NCBI RefSeq assembly: GCF_000004195.4
Contig: NC_030678.2
Location: forward strand, 154,798,547-154,862,546
Direction: 5' to 3'
Source of the DNA: Xenopus tropicalis
Lineage: Eukaryota > Chordata > Amphibia > Anura > Pipidae
Length of the DNA: 64,000 nucleotides
A model generated the notes under the pieces. It did no database searches. It saw only the letters and a program-made list of their open reading frames with translations, and was not told the origin of the DNA. This document shows, piece by piece, positions 54,331 through 64,000 of the stretch. The position numbers were made by a program, and so were the translations under genes. Each line of letters starts with the position of its first letter. Within the stretch, counting starts at the first letter, position 1.

Positions 54331-55310
54331 ATTGTTATCGCCAATGCAGAGCGTTCTGTACCTTATTTAACCTGCCAGGGTGGTTGGCAAGTCGTGCGCG
54401 TCATTGAGGGCGCACAGTCCCAGGCTTTGCGCAATTCTCTAACCTATTTTGCGCAAGGTCTCTGAATCCTTCTCCTATGGGGCTCTTCAGCACTGGATCA
54501 AAGCGCTATCGCTCCAGTGTCCTTTTGCTGAACGAACGGACCCCCTAGAGCGCAGTCAATTACCAAGAATCTCATTTACACCCTGATAAATCTCAAGGCA
54601 GGAAAGGGCTCTGTATGTGCAAGTAAATTCAGATTATGCCCCGATATACTTTTCTCCCAATGGAGTTAAGTAAGGATTTGCGCATCGCTGTGCTGTTTTT
54701 GGATGTAAAGTTACTAAACTCTAGTTAGCAAGGGGAGTGTACGGTATCCAAGGAGGCAGGTGACAATCAGGCATTGTTTAGCAGACTATGGGCAACTAGT
54801 CACCTGCACTAGTCACTGGCAGCAGGGCATGGGTACTGCACAGGGGAACATGAATGACTCAGCCGCAATGAATCAGTGTGCTTGATGCTGGCCCTGGGGG
54901 TGTGTGCGCTGAATCCTCTTGCTGGTTGGGTCAGGCACTTGATTTCTTGAAAAATGTTTAAGTGAGTGAGCAAAAATGGGACTGACTTCTGGGAAATCTA
55001 CATTTTCATTCTTATAATACATTCTGCTGAGTAACAGCAATCTGTGTATAGAATTTGCTTGGTCTTTGTCCCACTAACCAATTGTTCTAGTCAGTCAAAG
55101 TTACATGGTCTCACTAGCATGGGAAGAACTTGTTATACCTTTATTGTCTGGTGTATGAGAGAAAATAAAATGTTGTTGAATTTTTTTTACACAATGGCAG
55201 CAAATTCTACATCATTTCTAATTATGGGGTTGATGCTGACCAATATTGGAAAAGATGGTCTGTGGTTCAGAATTTAAATCTTTGCTCCAGAGGGCATTGC
55301 TAGTGCTATC
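54331..55310. other. flt1 intron 1, no repeat recognised
   Basis: This 980-bp stretch holds no recognisable repeat family or exon. The first 250 bp is relatively CpG-containing (GTCGTGCGCGTC, GAGCGCAG), consistent with the tail of a promoter-associated region. Confidence 0.4.
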
Positions 55311-55850
55311 CCACTGCTACTATAGGCACTATCTCTCCCTACTATACCTGCTATCCCACAGCCACAGTCCCTTCCCAGAGGCTATTATCCCCCCACTGCT
55401 ACTATAGGCACCATCTCTCCCTACTATACCTGCAATCCCACAGCCCCAGTCCCTTCCCAGAGGCTATTATTCCCCCACTGCTACTATAGGCACCATCTCT
55501 CCCTACTATACCTGCTATCCCACAGCCACAGTCCCTTCCCAGAGGCTATTATCCCCCCACTGCTACTATAGGCACCATCTCTCCCTACTATACCTGCTAT
55601 CCCACAGCCACAGTCCCTTCCCAGAGGCTATTATCCCCCCACTGCTACTATAGGCACCATCTCTCCCTACTATACCTGCTATCCCACAGCCACAGTCCCT
55701 TCCCAGAGGCTATTATCCCCCCACTGCTACTATAGGCACCATCTCTCCCTACTATACCTGCTATCCCACAGCCCCAGTCCCTTCCCAGAGGCTATTATCC
55801 CACTTCTACTATAGGCACCACCTCTCCATACTATACTATACCTATCTAAA
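55311..55850 (+). repeat. 82-bp satellite in flt1 intron 1
   Basis: Six and a half copies of an 82-bp unit start at 55311, 55393, 55475, 55557, 55639, 55721 and 55800. The unit contains CCACTGCTACTATAGGCACC, CTCCCTACTATACCTGCTAT and CAGTCCCTTCCCAGAGGCTA. Copies 1-6 are nearly identical; the last is 3 bp short at its start and decays after 55830. Confidence 0.95.
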
Positions 55851-58820
55851 GAAAACAACAGCACAGATCCCCATATAAAGTACTGATGTTTCCACCTCAG
55901 TGCATGTGCTCCTTGTAAATCTTGCTCCATGTCCACATTTTCTTGTGCTATGATCTATCTATGCACAACGTGCTGGATACGAGCTGTCCCCTGGGACTTA
56001 AAGAATTTAATATTTTGTGCTATAGAGGGACATTGTTTTTCCAGACATGACAGACTTTCCAAAGCAAACATTGTGTGAGTGTGATTCACTGCTATCAGCT
56101 CCATTCAACAGCTCAGATAGAAAGAGAATGGAAAGCAGCGCTGGCTTGCTGAATCTGAGCACAGTTTGGCAATCTGTTCCCATCAATGTTTCTAAACCCT
56201 TTAAAAGCATCACTTTTATAGTATTTCACTTGCATCACTCCTGGATGGTGTTGAATGTGCTACATCACTTTTATAGCATCTCACCATATGGTTCTCAATG
56301 TGCTGCATCACTTTTTGCATTACCTTTATAGTACATCCCCAGTAAAGAATAAGCAGCATCGCTTTTATGATACCTTTATAATACCTTTGTACCTGCAGAG
56401 CTGATCATTTAATCAATATTGATTTGTTTCAGGGATGTAGAGTTATCTTTTTCGAGGTGCCCAGGATACTTACTTTCTAGGGCTCCAAAGGGCATCAGTT
56501 ATATGCTGAGCAGAGTGAAGAATATTCTTTGTACCCAGTACAGTTTGATCTCAATGAGGCTATTTTTCCCAGAATCCCCCAATAGCCAACGGAACAAAAA
56601 GCTGTTCCCAAAGTGTAGATAGAACTTGTGTTTTAGGTCATGTATTTTGGCACACTGTGATATAGGTGTCTATGCTATGCTAAATGTTTTCAAAAAAGAT
56701 AGTAAGCAGACAGGGCTGATAATTTGATCTGATTGATGGATGTACTCTGTTAAGGTCAACAGCTGGTGGGCTCACCATTGCTAATCTCTGTTTTAGAGAT
56801 GCTGTGCTGTGTGAGCTTTTCATTTTCATTCTAAATGAATTTTAAATACTGGAATTATTAGTTTAAAATGGAGTCTATGGGAGATGTCCTACCTGTAATT
56901 TGAAACTTCTGGATATATATATATTGATATAGTCATGTGGGCCTATCTGAGCATTATTGAGGGATTACATAATAGGTCACCTAAAACAGTGAATGGAGGC
57001 TTTTTGCTACCTGTCCCCTATGTGCTAAGGGGGACACTGATGGTGCCCCACAAATGAGAGCTGCGGGACAGGGGTCTGAAAGCCATTGCTTTGCAGGAAC
57101 ATGGGAATATACAAGTTGACACTTGCAATATCGCTGTACTATGAAAACAGGAATGGGAGTGGGGGATAATGTCCCTTTCCCACCAGTGGTACATCCCTGT
57201 TTCTTCCAGTTACCTTAAATAGGCTTTTTCCTGACACTAAAGGAAATGGCTTTCCCATATCCTCAACTGAGTTCTTTCCAGATCCGAACCCTGAAACAGA
57301 CATCTACTTCCTGTTACCTGAGCTTGTCCTATAAACAGCCGTGTCTTCCCGTGACCTATAATGGCCATTAGATTACTCAATCAAACCCTGTTATCTCTTT
57401 TTTCCTATTTAATTTCCTCCCTATCTCTAACCTTACTTCCATTGATCACCAAAGCTACAGTATAGCAATTATCAGACACCAGGGCCTGCAAACAGTCCTG
57501 CTGTTTTTAAGACAACAGAGTACATAAATGTACATGCTGGTTTACATACATTAGTCTTTAATGGACTTGTTTCTTAGGACACAAAATAAAGGGAACGCCA
57601 CCTCAAAAAATTTTAATAAAAGAAGATTTAGTTCTGTACCACAGTGTAACCCTGTCCTTTAACATTACCCCTTACTAATTATGCTACTCTAAATTTGTAG
57701 TCTGTTCTGCCAATACCATCTGGTCTTACTATCTATCCCAGTTACAGCACTTCTGGCACCATCATGCCTTACTATACATACTATCCCACTGTTATAACTA
57801 CTTCTTCATATCATTTTATATTAGTGTTGTTCCGTTGTGGCAGAAGTATAGTCGTCAGCACCCTCAGCAAGATGTTTGGCCATTGTGAGAGCTGTCATCA
57901 GAAAGATTGCCTAATGCTTGTAACAAGCAGTCCAGTAAATGACAGGAAGAAAGCGTATTGCAGATGAATGGAAAAGAGTTACTGGGTCAGGGTTGACGTG
58001 AGGACATGTTGCACTTTCATATAGTGTTGGATTTGTAGCTTCTTGCAAAAAGGTTAAAATTATTTTTTTGGCACACCTGTTCCTATAGATTAGGATGGGC
58101 TGGCCATACACATGGATGGCTATGGTCTTTTGTTCTGATTGGAATGGCAGCATTGTTAATTAATGTACAAAGCTGGAATCAGAACTGGTATTTTATTAGA
58201 GATCCATTGAATTGCACTAAAGGAACTGCAGAGAGACAGAAAATATAAGCCCTGGTGATTCTGTGCCTTTGTGTGTGTCCAGCACTTATAGTTGCACCAT
58301 TACAATAGACTCCAGCTAAGGGTCTGCCCCATGGGGCACAGCAGAGCAGAGATTATCATAACCCGTTGCTTTTTGTTTATAGCTAAAAAAGCTAGGGATT
58401 ATCTTGTGATCTATATATGGCAGGGCTGAACAATAAATGGAAAATACAGATATATACCTTGTGTTTTCATGCCATTCCATTTGACATATACTGGAGACAA
58501 TGGTTGGTGGATTTTGGCCTTTTTTTTTGTGTTTAGCAAGAGCAAAAACATCAATGTGCCATGACAAAATGCCAATGTGCCATGAGGCAAATTTGAGAGT
58601 ATAATGTATGCGTCAAATAATGTATTAATCCTTAGCAAAGATACATAAAGGAAATTTAAATCAGGGTTCTTAATTTATAAGTCAGCTATTCAGTTGGATT
58701 GCTGTGTTTGGAGGTTGGTTCCTATTATCTCACTGGTTGTCTGCGTGTACTTCAGCTTCAGCTTCATTATCTAAGCTCATCCAATCCAATCTCATTCAGG
58801 GTGAACACACAGAGCTACTA
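55851..58820. other. flt1 intron 1, mostly unique
   Basis: Degenerate GCATCACTTTTATAG-type repeats occur at 56207-56370 (four or five loose copies). At 56865-56915, AAAATGGAGTCTATGGGAGA then CTACCTGTAATTTG is a fragment of the GGTATGGGA MITE family. No exon is recognised. Confidence 0.45.
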
Positions 58821-58824
58821 AAGC

Positions 58825-59128
58825 TGGCCATACACGTGCAGATCCGCTCGCTTGGCGATGTCGCCAAGCGAGCGGATCTTCACCCGATATCCCTACCTAT
58901 CGGGGAGGCATGTAGGCGAATTTGATCGTTTGGCCCTGGGGCCAGACGATGGAATTCTACACGCAGCAATGGGGCAGTCGGTTCGGGGACCGCATCAATA
59001 AGCCGATCCGACTGGATTTTCTAACCTGGTCGATCAATATCTGGCCAATTTCAGGCCAGATATCGGTCGGCCAGGCCCCTTGGTTCTGCCCCTACACGGG
59101 CCGATAAGCTGCCGAATCGGTCCAAGGG
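58825..59128 (+). mobile_element. MITE of the GGCCATACACG family
   Basis: GCTGGCCATACACGTGCAG at the left and CCCCTACACGGGCCGATAAG at the right frame TTTGATCGTTTGGCCC and GGGGACCGCATCAATAAGCC. A perfect 19-bp hairpin with a 2-base loop stands at 58840-58879. The TTAA flank is lost. Confidence 0.75.
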
Positions 59129-60155
59129 CAAAATCAGAAAATGAAACTAAAGTACCATTCTACTTTCAGTTCATAAGAGCACATTAAAAAGCAATTCAGC
59201 AGTCCATTGAGGCGAAAAGTATTTCAACAAACGCCCTATTTATGAAATTAATGTTGAAAAGGGGGGTGTAGTCCCTGATGAAGGGCTTTTGACCTTGGCG
59301 TATGGCAGTGACACCCTTCACTTTATGTGATATGCACCCACAACAAGATGGCTAATCCACATACATGAGTTTATTAAATTAATCAGTGAATACGTTTTTG
59401 ATTAAAGAATTCAACAGTTTGTTTAATTAAAAGTCATGAATGCTTTTTCTTGCCACCCTCTGGGATTTTAAAATTTCATTTCACTTAAGGCCCTATGGAA
59501 ATGTTGTTGTCCCCTACTTCCCATTCGCACAACCATTTCCCTTATGTAATTACTTGTGGACACAGTCCAATAAGATTCTGTTCCAGTTGGGACCTCCTTA
59601 GTTGTTTTATTAGCTTCCATATATTGTTTGATAATGGTGCCATTATGGCGGGCAATGAAATTCACCTCTTGCTCTGCAGGTACAATATTATGAATTCTTT
59701 ATACTGTACATACAGTTCCCATAGAAGAACTGAAATGTATAACCCTAAATAGTTACAGGACAAGGGATGATCTACAACCAAGTGGTACTCAAACTGATAT
59801 CACAAACTGCAAATCGGAATTAAAACCAGAAATTTTTATTTATTATTTATTTTTATTAGGGTCAATACCAATAAGTTAATTTCTCTGTATTATGGCTCTT
59901 ATTACAGTGAATTTAAGTGCAGGGCATTGGAAGAGAGATATTAGCCTTTTACTGTAGGTGACCAGGAAAGGGGTTGACAAGTCTATTTTCCTCTTTACAT
60001 ATATATATCCTTTTATATAGTGGTAATTACTGAGAGCTAATTCATTTACAATCAGTCAAGATTCCAGGTGTTTCTGAAATACAAACTGAAGTATTCTAAA
60101 CTAGTAATAGAAGATAATCTTAGCTCCAATTCATGGCTCTTGTTTTGTGTGACAC
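59129..60155. other. flt1 intron 1, nothing recognised
   Basis: No repeat family or exon was recognised. Confidence 0.4.
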
Positions 60156-60158
60156 TAG

Positions 60159-60476
60159 GGGGCACATTTACAAAAGCATGAACGCTCGAGCGTTCATGCG
60201 AACGCTCCAATCGTATTTTCGCTGATTTTTTCGGGCGTTCGCACGACTTTTTCGGACATTTGCACGAAAAAATCGGAAAGGTTTTACCGCTGTTTACAAT
60301 TGTTTGGTACGAAAATTTCTTGACTTTCGGATCGCCAATACGATATTATCGTGACTAATACAATTTTTTTGTAAGCATTTTCATGATATTTGCGATCTTC
60401 CGAAATTTTCGTTTCCATTTCCAGTACGATTTTTTTCCATTCGTGATTCGGATTCGTGGATTAGTAAATGTGCCCC
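60159..60476. mobile_element. CpG-rich palindromic MITE with TAG target duplication
   Basis: GGGGCACATTTACAAAAGCA and TGGATTAGTAAATGTGCCCC bound the element; TAG stands on both sides (60156-60158 and 60477-60479). The left part contains GAACGCTCGAGCGTTCATGC, itself a palindrome. It belongs to the family at 14552, 40810 and 42417. Confidence 0.85.
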
Positions 60477-60479
60477 TAG

Positions 60480-62754
60480 GCCTCTGCACCATTGCAGAAA
60501 AAGAGAGGATGCATTTCATAGACCAGTAGAAGATATGACAAAAATATAACAAAACTGAAGACAGTGGCCATTTGTCATATTAATATGGAGGATCCAAAAA
60601 AGTACAATTTGCAACTGTGGTGATGCAGAGATATTAGGGCCATAGTACACAAGGGGTAAGAATGCTTTTATTCACCCTGAGGGAAGAACATCATTTTGAC
60701 ACATGGCAAAATCAAAACACAGCATGTATCACACATCCAATCCTAATGCAGGGGAATATTAAATGTTGTGGTGAAGTCTCACTACAATATATAATTGCCA
60801 GCAGGCAGTAAAATAGGCACAGTAAAGGTCATATTAGGAACAGCACCTATAAACTATAGCAGCCCCAAACTAGGGGCACATACTGAGATACTGGACCTGA
60901 ATTAATGTGATGATCAAAACTTCCAGATTTCCTCACAGACTTCTACTAATACTAAAATGCTTAGTAGTAATTAAATATCAGGGCACAAAGTCAAGACACT
61001 TGCTATAGGCTTTGGAGTTCACATCCTAAATGCTTGCAGCTCGTGACTTCGCTGGCATTGACTCTTGAGTCAAAGATCATAACAAATAACAAAATATCCT
61101 AAACACAGACCCCAAGTCAACATACTGTAGCAGGCATTATTGTGTGTGTGTTTGGTACCTGGTAAGTCCTGTAACAGTAGCTTAATACTGAAACTGACCT
61201 AATTGAAGCCAAAGCACCATTAAAAATCTGCATTAGACATCATCATAGCATATTGTGATTAATCGGATTTGTGCCAAGTGAAATTAACTAAGCTCCTAGA
61301 CTAAGACCCCAAGCAGCATGCTAAATTGTTTTTATCCAAAAGACCAATCACCCTTCTATGTAAAAGCCTTGCATACTTTTACGGGTCAGAGATTCAGTTG
61401 CACAAATCCTGTTTGGTGCCCTTCTACGCAAACAAATTAGAACTAACAGGATGAGGAACTATTGTAATATTGATTGCTGGAATAATCTGGAGTCTATATA
61501 CCTTTAAAGATGATCTATTATAATGATGGCTCAAACCTCAGCCTTAAAGCATGACAGAACTGCTACTTTGTGAAGGAAAGAAAAATGTAGAAAAATGAAA
61601 CAATGTAGCAGAAATCAGCTCTCTTACAAAGCCTCCAATTTCCCCAGTCCATGATTTTTCTTCTTTTAAGGTCTGTTAATCACAGAAATTTTTCAAATTT
61701 CAGCAGTGGGAACTGGAGTTTTGGCCAGCAAAGAGCTGACAGCCAATAATAATGTTTCCATGTCATGAGCAGTCAGGCCAAGCAGTGGAGAGCTACTACT
61801 TTCAGTAGTGACTAAAATGTATTACTCTTGTATTTTGATTTTATGGAATTTTCATTTTTTTGTTGTAACTCCCTACAGTACAGCTAAATCCTTCATTAAG
61901 CCACTTGTTAATCAATGTATTCCTTGCATGGAGACATGTAGGCTTCAGATTAAACAGCAGCCCTGTGTAATGATAGTTATGTTCCAAACTGCTGTTATGT
62001 AGCTTCTGCCTTGATGCTCCACCTGCGGTAAATCTCTTGTTCCCTGATGAACTCCACCTAGTCTGGGTGGCAGTTCACAAATATCAGAAAGTTGTTTTTT
62101 CAAATGGGTAAAGCAGGGGGGTTTGAGGGTTCAAGGAGTGAGTGCATAATTATTTACAATGAATAAAGCTTCTATACAGCTAAATGTGTACACGTTCAAA
62201 AGTAGTAGTAATTCCTGGCTATCAGAGCACCATATATATATAGTATTACAGGAGAAGCGGGTATTTTAGCTGGTTCAGGTTCAGTGCACTGATGATAATG
62301 AGAAGCTTTAGGAAGTCTGAATGTCCCACCCTAACTAGGCAATGACTCATTATGGGGGCATACCATCACTTCAGGGTCACATGTCATCGCTTTTCATGAA
62401 CAAAGAAATGTGAAAGCTTCCATACTGTGTCTAAGGTATCAGATACAGAGATTCATCTCTTTCCTGGAATCCACCCAGTGAGCTGCTCTGTCTAGAATGT
62501 CTAGAAGATTTTCCAAAATTGTCCTGCCAGTGCACGGATGGGAGGAAGGCAGCACGATAGCGGAAATAAAGGTTTTGGACATTTTCAGGGCTACAGTATA
62601 ATATAGGGCTTGGGCCTCATGGCCAAACATTGTAAAATAATTCTCATGATTATACTTTCGGTTATTTATATCTTCAAAATCAGTTATGTATAAAATTCTA
62701 GCAACATAGCTGGCAACAAATAAGGGCTCATTTACTACATGCTGAGCAAAAAAA
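60480..62754. other. flt1 intron 1, nothing recognised
   Basis: No repeat family or exon was recognised in this 2.3-kb stretch. Confidence 0.4.
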
Positions 62755-63070
62755 CAGAGCACAGGGACCTGAGTATTGTGCCCTTGGATTATACCATTTA
62801 GATTTAAGTACTAAAGTCTGCCCTCTGGCTCATATGAGGCACTGTTCTCACATACAAACCAAGGGCACACATACATGCTAGGTTACAGCAGCCAATGAAT
62901 GGACAGAATTCTGCCTTCTATTCCCCCACTTCTTCCTGTTACAGTGAGAACCTGCGTTATTTCCTGTCATGTGACCAATGAGTGTCACTCAGAACATCAC
63001 AAAATGGTGGCTCTAATAAACAAATGTATATTCCAATTTGATAAGATTCTTTGATGGGTCACATATTAGT
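62755..63070 (-). mobile_element. Dispersed element of the 38470/44525 family, inverted
   Basis: CAAACCAAGGGCACACATAC, TGTTACAGTGAGAACCTGC and ATCACAAAATGGTGGCTC are reverse-complement matches, in order, to 38560-38700 and 44620-44860. Confidence 0.65.
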
Positions 63071-63117
63071 ATTTAAATGATTAAATTGCCAGGAGTGTCC
63101 AACCTATAGCTTTTAGC

Positions 63118-63150
63118 TGTTGATAAACTACAATTCCCAGTATCCAAAAG
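63118..63150 (+). repeat. ACTACAATTCCCAG motif
   Basis: GATAAACTACAATTCCCAGT then ATCC is the closest match in the window to the ZNF143/Staf site ACTACAATTCCCAGCATGC. It lies in flt1 intron 1, about 650 bp before exon 2, in what looks like a dispersed repeat. Confidence 0.5.
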
Positions 63151-63415
63151 GCAGGATGGTCTCCTCTTATCTGACAGCTGACAGGTTTTGTTCTAAGATG
63201 TATTCACTGGCATATTAGGATTGACAGACAACTGGTAATTGTACTAGGAAACCACGTTTTTACTCATCTTCATACAGGATTGGCTGGCAGATAATGCAAT
63301 CTGATTGGAAACCATTTATCTCTGACAGAAAATATCTGCTTGCTGTGGGTTACTGCACAAAAGCAGATATGCACCCCATCACTGCATGGCTCAGTGTACT
63401 CTGTGTATTTGGGAT

Positions 63416-63690
63416 TTGGGCAGCACAATGGTGTAGTGGTTAGCAGTGTTGCCTTTCAGCATTGGGTCTGCAAGGGATTTCTATGTTTCCCCTGGGCGCT
63501 CTGGTTTCCTCAGACTCTCTAAAGGTATAAAGACAGGTTTACTGGCTGTTAAAAAATTCACCATAGTGTTAGTGTGTATGTGATACGGACCTGTAAGCTC
63601 CACTGAGGCAGGGTTGTTGTGAATGAAGTATCATCTCTGTAAAGTGATATGTCAGTGCTACATAAAAAAAGGTTGATTATAATAATACTA
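63416..63690 (+). mobile_element. tRNA-derived SINE
   Basis: The head GGGCAGCACAATGGTGTAGT and GGTTAGCAGTGTTGCC carries an A-box-like TAGTGGTTAGC, with a decayed B box at GGTCTGCAAGGGATTT; a body with CTGGTTTCCTCAGAC and CCTGTAAGCTCCACTGAGGC follows, then a tail near AGTGCTACATAAAAAAAGG and ATAATAATA. Such heads occur in vertebrate tRNA-derived SINEs. It inserted 110 bp upstream of flt1 exon 2. Confidence 0.7.
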
Positions 63691-63803
63691 GTGGAAATGT
63701 CATAAATCATCACTCTTTGCTATTTTAGAAAAGACACTGATATAAAATCATTCATCAGTTATTCAGTATATAAAGTTTATAGCATTTACTTTTATTTCCC
63801 TAG

Positions 63804-63900
63804 GTCATAGTGATGGTTCCAAATTAAAATCACCCAAGTTGAATATAAAGGAAAAAGAAATAGTCATAGAAGCAGGCCAACCAATACATCTCTCATGCAG
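63804..63900 (+). CDS. flt1: flt1 exon 2: start of the mature VEGF receptor 1 ectodomain
   Basis: The 97-nt exon (2 + 31 codons + 2) completes the Gly codon opened in exon 1 and encodes HSDGSKLKSPKL, NIKEKEIVIEAGQPIHLSC and the first two bases of the next codon (AG, probably Arg). GSKLK-P-L and the AGQ--HL-C pattern are those of human FLT1 at the same place; KDR and FLT4 differ here. The Cys is the first cysteine of Ig-like domain 1. The acceptor TTTCCCTAG and donor CAG|GTAAGG are strong. The rest of the protein (about 1,300 residues in the family) lies outside the window. Five of the first 20 codons are Lys, so the N-terminus is more basic than in mammals. Confidence 0.93.
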
Positions 63901-64000
63901 GTAAGGAACTGTATGCAATATTGATTTTATATGGAACACTGCTATTTTTTACCCATTTGAATGCAGCATGTAGTAACTGCTAACCATTTGGGACTAGGTT
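63901..64000 (+). other. flt1: Start of flt1 intron 2
   Basis: GTAAGG at 63901-63906 is a good splice donor. The remaining 94 bases hold no recognisable feature before the window ends. Confidence 0.85.

Larger units (their letters stand above)
53833..63803 (+). other. flt1: flt1 intron 1
   Basis: The intron is bounded by CAG|GTAGGC at the donor and by a pyrimidine-rich tract TTTTATTTCCCTAG at the acceptor (AG at 63802-63803). Both sides are phase 1. It holds the minisatellite at the donor, an 82-bp satellite, two palindromic MITEs, an inverted dispersed element and a SINE. I recognise no other exon in it. A long first intron is usual for VEGF receptor genes. Confidence 0.85.

Noticed and set aside
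63421..63500. tRNA gene
   Set aside because: The A box is readable but the B box is decayed and no cloverleaf can be drawn; it is the head of a SINE.
63804..63900. Assignment of the exon to kdr or flt4 instead of flt1
   Set aside because: All VEGF receptors may share the exon size, but GSKLK-P-L and AGQ--HL-C match FLT1, and the signal peptide ends CLLLTG as in FLT1.

Overview
The window is vertebrate nuclear DNA, almost certainly from a clawed frog (Xenopus; X. tropicalis is my first guess, the species is not proven). Two things say so. One is a pair of exons that encode the N-terminus of FLT1 (VEGF receptor 1). The other is a very dense population of short palindromic DNA transposons, including elements with TTAAAGGRR ends as described for the Xenopus T2 MITE family, together with CR1- and L2-type LINE remnants.

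The only host gene I can support is flt1 on the + strand. Exon 1 carries the start codon at 53772 and a signal peptide, and ends at the donor 53832/53833. Intron 1 is about 10 kb. Exon 2 is 63804-63900 (97 nt, phase 1 to phase 0+2) and encodes the start of the mature receptor and of Ig-like domain 1. A compact promoter (CCAAT, GC box, TATA-like element) lies at 53384-53490. The rest of flt1 lies beyond the right edge.

Upstream of flt1 (1-53300) I see no host exon. It is intergenic sequence filled with repeats: four CR1-type LINE copies (5270-6726 and 6727-7207 tail to tail, 22838-25425, 47029-48331), a fifth short CR1-like tail (11040-11240), L2-type 3' ends, hAT-type MITEs with exact or near-exact 8-bp target duplications (3435, 10021, 15199, 25442, 27228), CpG-rich palindromes with 3-bp target duplications (40810, 60159), TTAA-flanked elements, a possible solo LTR (36533-37303) and a 16-bp minisatellite split by a MITE (48709-49500).

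The most unusual structure is at flt1 exon 1. A minisatellite of thirteen 30-bp units and five 11-bp units starts exactly at the exon 1 splice donor, and the 11-bp unit recreates the same ACAG|GTAGGC donor five more times. A diverged copy of the exon's last coding bases sits at the far edge of the array, so the array probably arose by duplication of the exon-intron junction itself. A second, 82-bp satellite lies 1 kb further into intron 1.

Every CR1 reverse transcriptase remnant is broken or 5'-truncated, so none can encode a complete retrotransposon protein. Family names for the MITEs rest on their end sequences and target duplications only, because no database was searched.
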